Shown one piece after another: positions 9,108 through 20,100 of a DNA stretch of 64,000 nucleotides (its first letter is position 1; every line of letters begins with the position of its first letter). The translations under genes were made by a program, and so were the position numbers. The stretch is from CAZTTH01 sp964615975 (GTDB taxonomy: Bacteria; Verrucomicrobiota; Lentisphaeria; JABSQK01; JAJFLO01). The stretch covers positions 47,519 through 111,518 of the forward strand of contig CAZTTH010000005.1 of NCBI GenBank assembly GCA_964615975.1, read 5' to 3'. The notes under the pieces are model-generated. The model searched no databases and had not been told where the DNA came from. It worked only from the letters and a program-made list of their open reading frames with translations.

Positions 9108-10160
9108 TTATTTTTTCTCTGGGGGAGGGTCGTCGATCAAACCGATTTTTTGGCGAATGGCGGTGACCAGACGGGCTGCCAGTTCCGGACTATCCTGGAT
9201 CGCTTTCTTGGCCTGATCGCGTCCCTGCCCAAGCTGCTCGGATTCATAGGAAAACCAGGTTCCGCGTTTCTCGATCAGGTTGTGTTCGCAGGCGAGATCA
9301 AGGATGGTGCCGGAGCGGGATATGCCTTCCGCGTACATGATATCGAATTCCGCCTCGCGAAACGGCGCCGCCAGTTTGTTCTTGACAACCTTTACCCGCA
9401 CCCGGGTGCCGGTGATTTCGCCAGTGCTTTGTTTGATCCATTGAATCCGGCGGATATCCATGCGAACGGAGCTGTAAAACTTCAGGGCATTGCCGCCGGT
9501 GGTGGTTTCCGGATTACCGAACATGACCCCGATCTTCTCGCGAATCTGATTGGTGAAGATCAGGCAGGTCCGGCTTTTACTGACCACCCCGGTCAATTTG
9601 CGCAAGGCCTGCGACATCAGGCGCGCCTGTAATCCCATGTGGGTATCGCCCATTTGGCCTTCGATTTCGGCGCGCGGCACGAGCGCCGCGACCGAGTCGA
9701 TCACCAGCACATCAACGGCATTGCTGCGCACCAGCGTTTCCGCGATATTCAAGGCGTCTTCACCGCAATCCGGTTGGGAAATCAACAGGTCATTGACGTT
9801 GATGCCGATGACCTGTGCGTATTTGGGATCCAGGGCATGTTCGGTATCGATGAAGGCACAAATGCCATCGGCTTTCTGCGCGTTAGCGATAATGTGCAGA
9901 CAAACCGTTGTCTTCCCTGAAGATTCGGGGCCATAGATCTCCACGATCCGGCCGCGCGGCACCCCCCCCACTCCCAACGCAATATCCAGGGTTAACGATC
10001 CGGTGCTGATGGTGGGAACCTTCTGACGGGTGTTATCACCCAGGCGCATAATGGTGTTTTGCCCGAATGTTTTTTCGATCTGGCCGAGAGCCATATCCAA
10101 ATTCTTATCTCGTTGCGGGTCGGTTTTCGGAGTGGATTTATCAGATTTTTCGGCTGCCAT
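9108..10160 (-). CDS. recA: Recombinase RecA
   Basis: RecA binds single-stranded DNA, pairs it with homologous duplex and activates the SOS response. The 350-residue protein has the expected length. Walker A is GPESSGKT (77-84). The Walker B strand reads VDVLVIDSVAAL, and FTNQIREKIGVMFGNPETT with GGNALKF covers the DNA-binding loop region. The signature ALRKLTG is present. The C-terminus is short and ends in a Pro/Glu/Lys tail. AGGGA precedes the ATG at acceptable spacing. Neither a CTG-N10-CAG-type nor a GAAC-N4-GTTC-type LexA box was found in the 110 bp upstream, so SOS control is not supported by sequence. An FtsW/RodA gene follows 25 bp downstream. Confidence 0.98.
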   Translation of the reverse strand: MAAEKSDKSTPKTDPQRDKNLDMALGQIEKTFGQNTIMRLGDNTRQKVPTISTGSLTLDIALGVGGVPRGRIVEIYGPESSGKTTVCLHIIANAQKADGICAFIDTEHALDPKYAQVIGINVNDLLISQPDCGEDALNIAETLVRSNAVDVLVIDSVAALVPRAEIEGQMGDTHMGLQARLMSQALRKLTGVVSKSRTCLIFTNQIREKIGVMFGNPETTTGGNALKFYSSVRMDIRRIQWIKQSTGEITGTRVRVKVVKNKLAAPFREAEFDIMYAEGISRSGTILDLACEHNLIEKRGTWFSYESEQLGQGRDQAKKAIQDSPELAARLVTAIRQKIGLIDDPPPEKK

Positions 10161-10341
10161 GGTACATTTTCCCTTTCGAGTACTTCTTGATTAACGAGTA
10201 ACGGTCATGAATTTGGATTTAACTTTACCACGTTTAACCCCGCGTAAAATGATTTTTCAAGATTAATTTTTATGATCCCAATGTGGCCAGGCCGCCTGTC
10301 TGCGGATGGGTTTAGCGTAGCGTGTCGAGCTGGTGAACACC

Positions 10342-11352
10342 TTACCGATCATCATGGCTTTGCTGCCACAGAAGGCCCTGGTTGGTCAGACGATAACGCT
10401 GCAGGCGGCTGTTGGGCTTATCGGGGATGGTCATTTCAATCAGCCCGGCTGCCAGTGCTGGCTTGAGGTAGCGCTCACGGAAGGACTTGCGATCCTGTAA
10501 TGCAAGTGAACTCATCAGCACTTCGCGGCTTATTTCACCCTGTATTTTCTCCAGCAAGCGTCCGACTTGGGGGGTGACTTGGGGCGTGACTTGGGGGGCA
10601 GAGAACGCGACTGCGGCAAGAATCATCCTGAGCATGAACTCGATAAAGGGAGCGGAGTCTGTCTGGCTGGTACTGTTTTGCAATGCCCGGTAATACTCTT
10701 CCTGATGTTGATGAACCAGGCTTTCCACCGGGATGACAGCAAACAAAGGATTCCATTGGGTCAAAATCAATGTCTGCCACAACCGCCCCATACGGCCATT
10801 GCCATCGGTGAAGGGGTGGATGTACTCGAACTCGTAGTGGAACACCGAACTGGTGATCAAAGGATGCGCATTGCTGGTTGAAAGCCATTGGAAGAGATCA
10901 TGCATCAGTGCCGGTACGCGATCAGCTGGAGGAGCCATGTGAATGACCTGATCGCCCGCCATCACCCCAACACCGCCCCGTCGATAAATCCCGATATCAT
11001 CGATCAACCCTGCCATCATGATGCGATGGGCTTTCAGCAATGCAGCCTCATCCTCCGGCCGCCATTGTTCAAAATGTTCGTAAGCAGCGATGGCATTATG
11101 AACCTCCTGGATCTCGCGCGGTGGGGCGATGACCCGTTTGCCGTCCAGGATTGCGGAGATTTGTTGTTCACTCAAAGTATTCCCCTCAATGGCCAGCGAG
11201 CCTCGGATGGTGCGGATGCGGTTGACGCGCCGCAGCTTGAGCGCCTTTGTGGTATCGGTCAGGATGGTAAGTCGTCCGACGGATTCGCTGATCTCCGCAA
11301 CCTGATTCAGCAATGCCGGGGTGATGGTATAGGGGGGGAGGTATATGTTCAT
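10342..11352 (-). CDS. Fic family protein, probable AMPylase with N-terminal inhibitory motif
   Basis: Fic proteins transfer AMP or another phosphate-containing group to a hydroxyl of a target protein. The active-site motif HPFTDGNGRMGR is complete at residues 179-190 and includes the catalytic His. The inhibitory-helix motif SLAIEGN is at 52-58, with the Glu that blocks ATP, so this is a class II, self-inhibited Fic. The N-terminal Fic_N-like part precedes it. After the Fic core, a repeat of TPQV units (about 252-263) links to a C-terminal winged-helix-like domain, an arrangement common in this family. It starts 32 bp after the DUF899 gene on the same strand, with no strong ribosome site. 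The target protein is unknown; it may be a toxin-like or a regulatory enzyme. Confidence 0.93.
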   Translation of the reverse strand: MNIYLPPYTITPALLNQVAEISESVGRLTILTDTTKALKLRRVNRIRTIRGSLAIEGNTLSEQQISAILDGKRVIAPPREIQEVHNAIAAYEHFEQWRPEDEAALLKAHRIMMAGLIDDIGIYRRGGVGVMAGDQVIHMAPPADRVPALMHDLFQWLSTSNAHPLITSSVFHYEFEYIHPFTDGNGRMGRLWQTLILTQWNPLFAVIPVESLVHQHQEEYYRALQNSTSQTDSAPFIEFMLRMILAAVAFSAPQVTPQVTPQVGRLLEKIQGEISREVLMSSLALQDRKSFRERYLKPALAAGLIEMTIPDKPNSRLQRYRLTNQGLLWQQSHDDR

Positions 11353-11384
11353 ATCTGAGAATTTGCCAGTTGATATCCGCCCAA

Positions 11385-12074
11385 TCAGTCCTGAGCCTCG
11401 TATTCGTCATGGCGGCGATTCCATGTATACGGCTCAGTCTGGGGCCAGCCTTCCGGAGAGTCCTCCCAGGTTTCCTGGCGGCCAAATGGCGTCAGGTCCA
11501 GATAAGACCAATGGCTTCCAAGATATTCCACCCCTCGTCTTCCGGTAAAATAAGTGCGATAAACATCATTGCCTGAGCGGAGAAAGACACTGGCTCCGTG
11601 ATTCTCTTTGCCATTGATCGTCGCGCCGAAATCGACATTGAAATCGCTGCCAAAAGACGAGTACCAGGGGAGATTCCAGCCCATGCGTGACTGGTAGCGT
11701 TGGAGCTTATCCAAAGGCGCCCGCGACACCATGACCAACGAGGTGTCTCGCGCATGTAAATGAGCGGGATGAGTCATGGCATCCGCGACCCACGAGCAGC
11801 CATCGCAACCCGCGTTCCATTCCGGGGCAAACATAAAATGGTAAACAATCAATTGACGACGACCGAAGAACAAGTCGAGCAGTTTCAACTCGCCCTCGGA
11901 TCCAAGAAACCTGTAATCTTTTTCGATCCTGACCATGGGGAGACGGCGGCGCGCGGCGCTCAGCGAGTCACGAGCGCGGGTCAGTTCCTTCTCTTTGATC
12001 AGCAGTTGATCAAGAGCAGTCTCCCACAAGTCCTTGGACACGATCTTTGGCAATGCGTTTTTTTGCGTTGTCAT
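11385..12074 (-). CDS. DUF899 thioredoxin-like protein
   Basis: This 229-residue protein matches the DUF899 family in layout. It has a helical N-terminus with KEKELTRARDSL, then a thioredoxin-like core with YHFMFAPEW followed by a CxxC motif (Cys90 and Cys93, CDGC). Later come SRAPLDKLQRYQSRMGW and WYSSFGSDFN, and the aromatic C-terminus ends near PYTWNRRHDEYE. The biochemical role of the family is not established; it is often described as thioredoxin-like or dithiol-disulfide isomerase-like. AAGGAAGAG precedes the ATG. It follows the truncated PhnB-like gene by 16 bp in an apparent operon. Confidence 0.88.
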   Translation of the reverse strand: MTTQKNALPKIVSKDLWETALDQLLIKEKELTRARDSLSAARRRLPMVRIEKDYRFLGSEGELKLLDLFFGRRQLIVYHFMFAPEWNAGCDGCSWVADAMTHPAHLHARDTSLVMVSRAPLDKLQRYQSRMGWNLPWYSSFGSDFNVDFGATINGKENHGASVFLRSGNDVYRTYFTGRRGVEYLGSHWSYLDLTPFGRQETWEDSPEGWPQTEPYTWNRRHDEYEAQD

Positions 12075-12090
12075 TTTGCGCTCTTCCTTT

Positions 12091-12390
12091 TCATAAATTA
12101 GCCTTGGGCATTTCCGCCGGGATCATAACCATCCCACCGATACCGAAGCGGTCGGTGTGTATGCCATAACGCGGCGACCAGAAGGTCTGGGATAAAGGCA
12201 TCTGGATTTGGCCGCCGTCAGCAAGCGCGGTGAAAACCCGGTCAGCCTCAACTTCCGCAGGAACACTGAGGACGAGCGAGAAACCGCCGCAGCGCGATGT
12301 GTTGTCACAACCGTCAGAGGCCATGATGGTGGTGGGGCCAACCCGAAACGCCGAATGCTTGCTTAGTTTCACCGCTTCTGACACCGACAC
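12091..12390 (-). pseudogene. 5'-truncated PhnB/VOC (glyoxalase-fold) gene
   Basis: The 99-residue frame from a GTG at 12390 aligns by eye with the C-terminal two thirds of PhnB-like VOC proteins. It has FRVGPTTIMASDG, GGFSLVLSVPAEVEADRVF, ALADGGQIQMPL and TFWSPRYGIHTDRFGI. The expected N-terminal ~45-50 residues (the LxFxGNCxEAxxFY part of the fold) are absent: the frame is open only about 11 codons further upstream before a TAA next to the SnoaL stop. The first VOC beta-alpha-beta unit is therefore lost, which should break the fold. The remaining frame is intact, so the loss may be recent. The flanking genes are still closely packed. Confidence 0.7.
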
Positions 12391-12426
12391 ACAACATTCT
12401 CTTCGACCAACCTCTAATTCACTTTA

Positions 12427-12780
12427 TTACTCCTTGGTTTCCATCAAATACGATATCAGCCGCTTGATTTTCGTATCGGACATCTCAAAGACATCACAAA
12501 AGTCGAGATTTAGAATACCCCCGGCACGTTTGGCACAACGTACATGCCCTTCGGCAATCACTATATTGTTCTCTTCAGTCAATCGCGTAATGGTTATCGA
12601 CGGGCTTCCCACAAAGGCCTCATTCTCGATCTCCTTGTCGAAGGCGGTCTTCCCTCGTATATGAAACATTCCTGGAATGAGCCATTCGATATCATCGGTC
12701 AGACACGCCAGTATCGCCGCATGATCGGACGTGCCAAATGCTTCCATATAACACTGAACGGTGTGTTTATTGTCGCTCAT
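12427..12780 (-). CDS. SnoaL-like (NTF2-fold) protein
   Basis: This 117-residue protein has the SnoaL/ketosteroid-isomerase-like pattern. An N-terminal helix with YMEAFGTSDHAAILA leads to LTDDIEWLIPG, then GKTAFDKEIE, and beta-strands ending NLDFCDVFEMSDTKIKRL. These proteins form an open cone that binds small hydrophobic molecules. Most genomic members have no known substrate and I cannot assign one here. CAGGAA precedes the ATG. It is the first gene of a compact same-strand group with the truncated PhnB-like and DUF899 genes, a combination seen in oxidative or xenobiotic stress loci, which is only suggestive. Confidence 0.85.
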   Translation of the reverse strand: MSDNKHTVQCYMEAFGTSDHAAILACLTDDIEWLIPGMFHIRGKTAFDKEIENEAFVGSPSITITRLTEENNIVIAEGHVRCAKRAGGILNLDFCDVFEMSDTKIKRLISYLMETKE

Positions 12781-12991
12781 AAGAGTTCCTGATTAATGAT
12801 GAAATTTTTATTGCGGAGAATATTTTTACCTGTAATAAAAATCTCATAATCCAATTCCTCCGTCTGTTTTTAATCGGTGTTATAGCGTTATAACATTACA
12901 CAGAAATCGCGTGACAGGGTATCATATCATCATATTTGTTAATAATATTGCTGCATGATCAGTCCCTTAATTAAATATGAATTAACTGCGA

Positions 12992-15187
<2,196 letters not shown>

Positions 15188-15278
15188 TATTGCTCTCCTT
15201 TCCTTTTGGGCCTGGGTTTGTAGTGCTAACGTTTAAGGCGATCCTTGTTATTTTTCACCACCCCCTGATTTCTTGATA

Positions 15279-15671
15279 TCACTGATCAGTCTTCATCGTC
15301 TTGAGGATTTGTTTCTCCATTTCCGCCCGACCTTCTAAACTTTGCAATGGCGTCACATTCCATGAAAACACGCCCCATGCAGGTATTTCACGCAACATCC
15401 GATCAATTTCATCATGAGTATCCGCTTCGACCATCAGATAAAAAGTGCGCGAACCGGCAGCCAGGCCGCCCGCAACAATTTTCTTTTTAAGCTTCAAATC
15501 CAACAGCATGTCAAAAGTAGGAAGTATACCCTTCTCGAGCACCTCGGCAGTTTCTTTGGGATCTTTGAAACCCGGCCCGTCGGTGGTTGTAACCAGGAAC
15601 AGATCAGCCGCTGCGAATTGCGCGAGACCAAGGCTTATCAGCATGCAGAATAAAAGTCGTGTGTTCATCAT
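15279..15671 (-). CDS. Exported muconolactone isomerase/YciI-like protein
   Basis: This 130-residue protein has a clear signal peptide (hydrophobic residues about 5-21, cleavage near AAA-D at 22-23), so the mature part is periplasmic or secreted. The mature domain resembles muconolactone delta-isomerase/YciI-like ferredoxin folds, with IVAGGLAAGSRTFYLMVEA, then DEIDRMLREIPAWGVFSWNVTPL. That fold is usually cytoplasmic, so the export is notable. Activity is unknown and the isomerase function should not be assumed. AGAGGAGAAC precedes the ATG. It sits upstream of katG and could share its transcript. Confidence 0.65.
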   Translation of the reverse strand: MMNTRLLFCMLISLGLAQFAAADLFLVTTTDGPGFKDPKETAEVLEKGILPTFDMLLDLKLKKKIVAGGLAAGSRTFYLMVEADTHDEIDRMLREIPAWGVFSWNVTPLQSLEGRAEMEKQILKTMKTDQ

Positions 15672-15922
15672 TGTTCTCCTCTGATAAAGATTAGATGTTT
15701 ATATTCAGCAACAAAGATTAATATGTCAATAATTATTTTGAACGGTTTTGATTCCTCCTTTCTATTATTATACCTACCATGATGGATAACAGAAATGTAT
15801 TCGGCGCCAGGCCATGTTATCTGTCATTTTTCAGTCAGCTACCACCATCCGAACCGGTGGTTTGAATTAAACCTGTCTCGATGCTTGAAATGCACTTTAT
15901 ATTTATGCTTTAATATCCTTGA

Positions 15923-15977
15923 ATCTTCGGTCAAAAGAAACATATCAACCGTTTCTCAATCTTCAAAAAGTTTCTCT
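15923..15977 (+). repeat. 55-bp direct repeat, left copy, abutting the N gap
   Basis: These 55 bases are identical to 16078-16132 and end exactly where the Ns begin. Confidence 0.97.
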
Positions 15978-16077
15978 NNNNNNNNNNNNNNNNNNNNNNN
16001 NNNNNNNNNNNNNNNNNNNNNNNNNNNNNNNNNNNNNNNNNNNNNNNNNNNNNNNNNNNNNNNNNNNNNNNNNNNNN
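15978..16077. other. Assembly gap of exactly 100 N
   Basis: A run of 100 Ns is the usual placeholder for a scaffold gap of unknown size. Since the same 55 bp ends one contig and begins the next, the true sequence may be continuous with a single copy. Confidence 0.97.
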
Positions 16078-16132
16078 ATCTTCGGTCAAAAGAAACATAT
16101 CAACCGTTTCTCAATCTTCAAAAAGTTTCTCT
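16078..16132 (+). repeat. 55-bp direct repeat, right copy, abutting the N gap
   Basis: Identical to 15923-15977 and begins exactly where the Ns end. Confidence 0.97.
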
Positions 16133-16444
16133 CTCAGAAAATTTCTACTTTTCTCCTTTTCAACATTCACATTCAAGTATTCGGTGATTGTGCCAGTCGT
16201 CACAATCTATTACTTATAAATTTCTTATGTTTTCATTGCTATTAATATCCCAATTATTTTTTTACCGTTTTTTAAGTCGATAGGTGCATCGTATATAAAG
16301 CTTGTTAAGTGTTATCGGCTCCGATAAATATTCAAGAATACAACTATTCTTTTATTTCATAAAATCCGTGATATTATTCACATAATAAAGATATGGTCAA
16401 GATATTCTTATGACAGATAAACTCCCACAAAGAAGGATCAAACG

Positions 16445-17101
16445 ATGAAAGTTCACACTCAGTTTAAATGTCACAGAATCACATTCATCCATAAATTCAG
16501 TTTGGGCCTTCTGCTGGTATTGGTTGCTTCCTGCGTGCATTTCAAGCCGAATCAATATGATCCACTCACTAATACCTACAATAATTACTTTGATAACTAC
16601 TCATTGATAGTGCCCAAAGGTTTTGTGAAAGTCGACAAGAATACTATCCCTGATTCACTGCCTATAACCAACTTTCATGAAATGAATTTTGTATTTAAGA
16701 ATCAAGAGACAGGGGCATATATCGGGATTGAAAGGAAACCGATTAGTAGTAGTGGATATAATTACTGGTTAACTGTAAAAAATTCAGTTGATGAGACTGG
16801 CGCTTCTGCTGATTTTAGCGAGGGATTCGAGAAAATATTCAATAGAGGTCATGGGAAATTTGCTAATTCTTTCGAAGGTTTTTTAATTTTTCAACGACTC
16901 CACAAATCGGCAGAAACGAATTGGGATATTTTCGATGCAATAGGGACATATCATGTTAATCGGGGCAGCTACGAATACAGTATATTCAGTGTCGCCATGC
17001 TCTGTCCCTCGGATCCCAAAAACTTACTTGATTTGCGCGATTTCCTGTATGATATCAATCTCTGTGCCTTTACTGAAGCAGAAAGGGTAACAAGTAATTA
17101 A
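16445..17101 (+). CDS. Hypothetical lipoprotein
   Basis: I do not recognise a family for this 218-residue protein. The N-terminus is basic, then hydrophobic (about residues 16-28), and ends in the lipobox VASC with Cys30. It should therefore be exported and lipid-anchored, probably in the outer membrane. The mature part is hydrophilic, with several aromatic positions and two Cys near the C-terminus (in MLCPSD and NLCAF) that could form a disulfide. GAAGGA precedes the ATG at good spacing. It is AT-rich, stands alone and is convergent with the metalloprotease gene. Confidence 0.78.
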   Translation: MKVHTQFKCHRITFIHKFSLGLLLVLVASCVHFKPNQYDPLTNTYNNYFDNYSLIVPKGFVKVDKNTIPDSLPITNFHEMNFVFKNQETGAYIGIERKPISSSGYNYWLTVKNSVDETGASADFSEGFEKIFNRGHGKFANSFEGFLIFQRLHKSAETNWDIFDAIGTYHVNRGSYEYSIFSVAMLCPSDPKNLLDLRDFLYDINLCAFTEAERVTSN

Positions 17102-17198
17102 ATTCATAACTGTACACGCACTGCAAATGAATCACTGAGTCTGATGTCTGCCCGACCATTGCGGCATGATATAGATACCAAGATGGTAAGGCTATTTT

Positions 17199-20100
17199 CT
17201 AAAATTTCAGGGTCGTCGGGCTCATCACATACACCCAATACCCCACCCCCGCTTTTAACTCATTAACTCGTTCAAATTGCTCATTTTTCCATTGCCAAAC
17301 ATTGCCTGTCTGGTGGGGAATTTGGTCGGGGGTTATGGTTTGGGAAACACCGATGATATTCCAGCCGGTGTCCAATGGGATTTCGGTTATTGTTGAACCG
17401 GGCGTGAATTCCACCACAACCTGATGGGGACTATGGATCCAATACCCCTGAAATGGCCGAATCATGGAGGTGATTTTAAAGTGGTTATTTTCCCACTTCC
17501 AAAACGGGGTTGTATAATGCATGCCATAAGAATTATGACGATCTAAAAAGCCAGCGGCATCCGGATCAGTTGGTTGCACATTAAATGAAAACAAATTCCA
17601 ATCCCGCGCCAAAATCACTTCGTAACTTAATGGGTTTGTTCCTTGCCAGTATTCAACAAAAGTAGAGCGGCCATCACCGTCATCATCCGCCATGGGATCA
17701 TGAAGAAGATCGGCAAAATAGGTAAGTTCCCACTCATCGTCAATTAAATCCGTATCCGAGTCATCTGATCCGACAGGAGCCAATGTCCAGGTAATGGAAT
17801 CCAGCATTCCTCCATAAGGATTCCCGGCTTTATCAACGAAGACTCCGGCATCGATATTAACATAATATCCTCCCTCCCTGGAAATCAGATATAATGCACG
17901 TTTAATTACAACTGTTGCGGAGCTGCCATCCTGGTTGTTGATAACTCTGACATGGTTTGAAGCAACCGGGATTTCCTCCCACACTCGGTCATTCTGTTGT
18001 AAATGAATAGAGATATTACCTGTGCCTTTGTAAACTGGTTCATTGAACGTCATCATCAGGGAGGCGAATTTGATCACTTGCGTGGCTCCATTGGCGGGAC
18101 TAAAGCTCGTTGCCAATGGTTCCATGGTTTCGATCTGGATTGTTAGAATGGAAGAGAAGGTTGATCCATTTCCTGCCATATCAATGGCTCTTGCTTTAAG
18201 TTGATGAATTCCTTCATCAAGCATCACATCGATACCAATGGTTGCGAAAGAATTGGCTGGACCGCTAGCAATGATGAGATCATTTTCACTAATCTGAATC
18301 GTACTGTCGGCTTCACCGCGGCCAAGAATGGAGAGATTGGTGGTGCGGCGAGTGAGCTGGTCAGTAGCGGAGATACCGGTGTCATCATCAGGTGCCAACC
18401 GCAAATTATCGGGAGGCATTGGGGGGGTATTATCAACAATTAAAAGGGGACTGGCATTTGATTGCTGCGATAGGTTGCCAACGCTATCCTGAGCAATTCC
18501 TGCAGCTAATTGGAATTTCAGCGTGCCATCACCGGTGATACCATCGAAGGTAATCGACCAGTTTTGAGGACTATGTTGGGTTAAGACAAACGCTACGTAG
18601 CCAGCACTTCCTTCCTCAAACACAGTCACATCCTGAGGAGAAATGGTACTTTGGATAGCGCCATCAATACTAATTTGATAAGTAACCGGATCGGTCCGGG
18701 TAGCCACGAGTGATGGCTGGCTGATGGTAATAGTCGGCGGAGTTATGTCATAAACACGGGTTAACTGCGCAACGGTTGAATTTTTATTGCCTGCCAGATC
18801 CTCAAGGGCAGCAACCGCGATCCCAACGGATACAACCCCATCATTCAAGGGTTGAATGGTAATACGATAGGAATAATCTCCTTCCTGATGAAATGCCGAA
18901 ACCATGGCGTTAACCAATGTCATCATCTCCGGTTGAAAATTGAGTAGAGGTTCATCATTCATCGCTGTCACGATGATGTTCTGGTCGCGGGTTTCCATGT
19001 TAATTGTCGAGGACAAACTGATCTTGGGCGGGGTGGTGTCAAAAACAACTGTGGCATTGTTAGAGGGGTGGTTCGACTTGCCCCCGACAACAATCATTGC
19101 AGTTGGCAAGCGACAGGTAACGGGACCTTCGTGAAGGGCAGTCAGGGTTAGTGAATACTCTTTACCCGTACCAGTCAGTATGGGATTGATGGCGTTAGTT
19201 GTTACAAACATGCCTGTAGACAACTGGCTGACTTCTGACCACAGGTGGATAGAGAAGGTAATTGAGGGTGAATTCGACCATCCCTGGTTAGTGGTTATGG
19301 AGACACTTCCTTCACTCAAAAAACCTTGTATTCGGTTTAAATGTGTGTCGGCCACATAAATCATGTCACGGTCACCTATGGCCACTCCCTGAGGGCCATA
19401 AAATTCTCCATCATTTAGACCCAAATTGCCAAATTGAGTGAGATAGTAGCCGTTGGCTTCAAATACCTGTATACGATTGTTATTATGATCGGCAACATAG
19501 ACCCGGTTATCACGATCCACCTCTAAATTGTAGGGGTATTCGAATTGACCATCGCGATGTCCCCTTTCACCCCATATGCCAATCAAAACCTGGTTTTTGT
19601 CGAACTTCTGGATACGATGATTGTTGCGGTCCGCCACATAAATATTCCCCAGGCCATCAGTAGCGACATCACTGGGCAGGTCAAATTCTCCTTCACCGGA
19701 GCCTTCACTCCCCCACACCGCTAATACCTGGCCGAATCGGTTATATTTTTGGATGCGGTTATTCAAGCGATCGGTAATAAAAATATTATCCTCGGGATCC
19801 ACAGCTATACCCCCGGGAGAGGCGAATTTACCATCGTCAACACCCGGTGTTTTCCATTCCCTAATAAAGTCACCATCGCGGGTAAAAGATTGAACACGAT
19901 GATTACCACGATCGACAACGAAAACAGTTCCGAACCGATCGACAGTCAAATCGCGGGGGCCGGCGAACCCTCCCCGGTCACTGCCGCGATGACCCCATGT
20001 GGTGATAAAGGCGCCCTGACTGTTGAATTTCTGAATTCGGTTGTTGAGTTGATCAATAACATAGACATTGCCAGCCGAGTCAGTTGTCACACCGATGGGG

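Larger units (their letters stand above)
15672..16444. other. Intergenic region interrupted by an assembly gap
   Basis: About 770 bp of AT-rich DNA lies between the exported protein gene (leftward) and the lipoprotein gene (rightward). Frames across the N-run are artefacts. No RNA gene or small gene was recognised. Confidence 0.6.

Noticed and set aside
10161..10270. LexA/SOS box upstream of recA
   Set aside because: Neither the proteobacterial nor the Gram-positive-type consensus is found in this stretch.
15795..16245. Open frames running through the N gap
   Set aside because: They are bridged by Ns, and the sequence on both sides is the same 55-bp repeat; they are artefacts.
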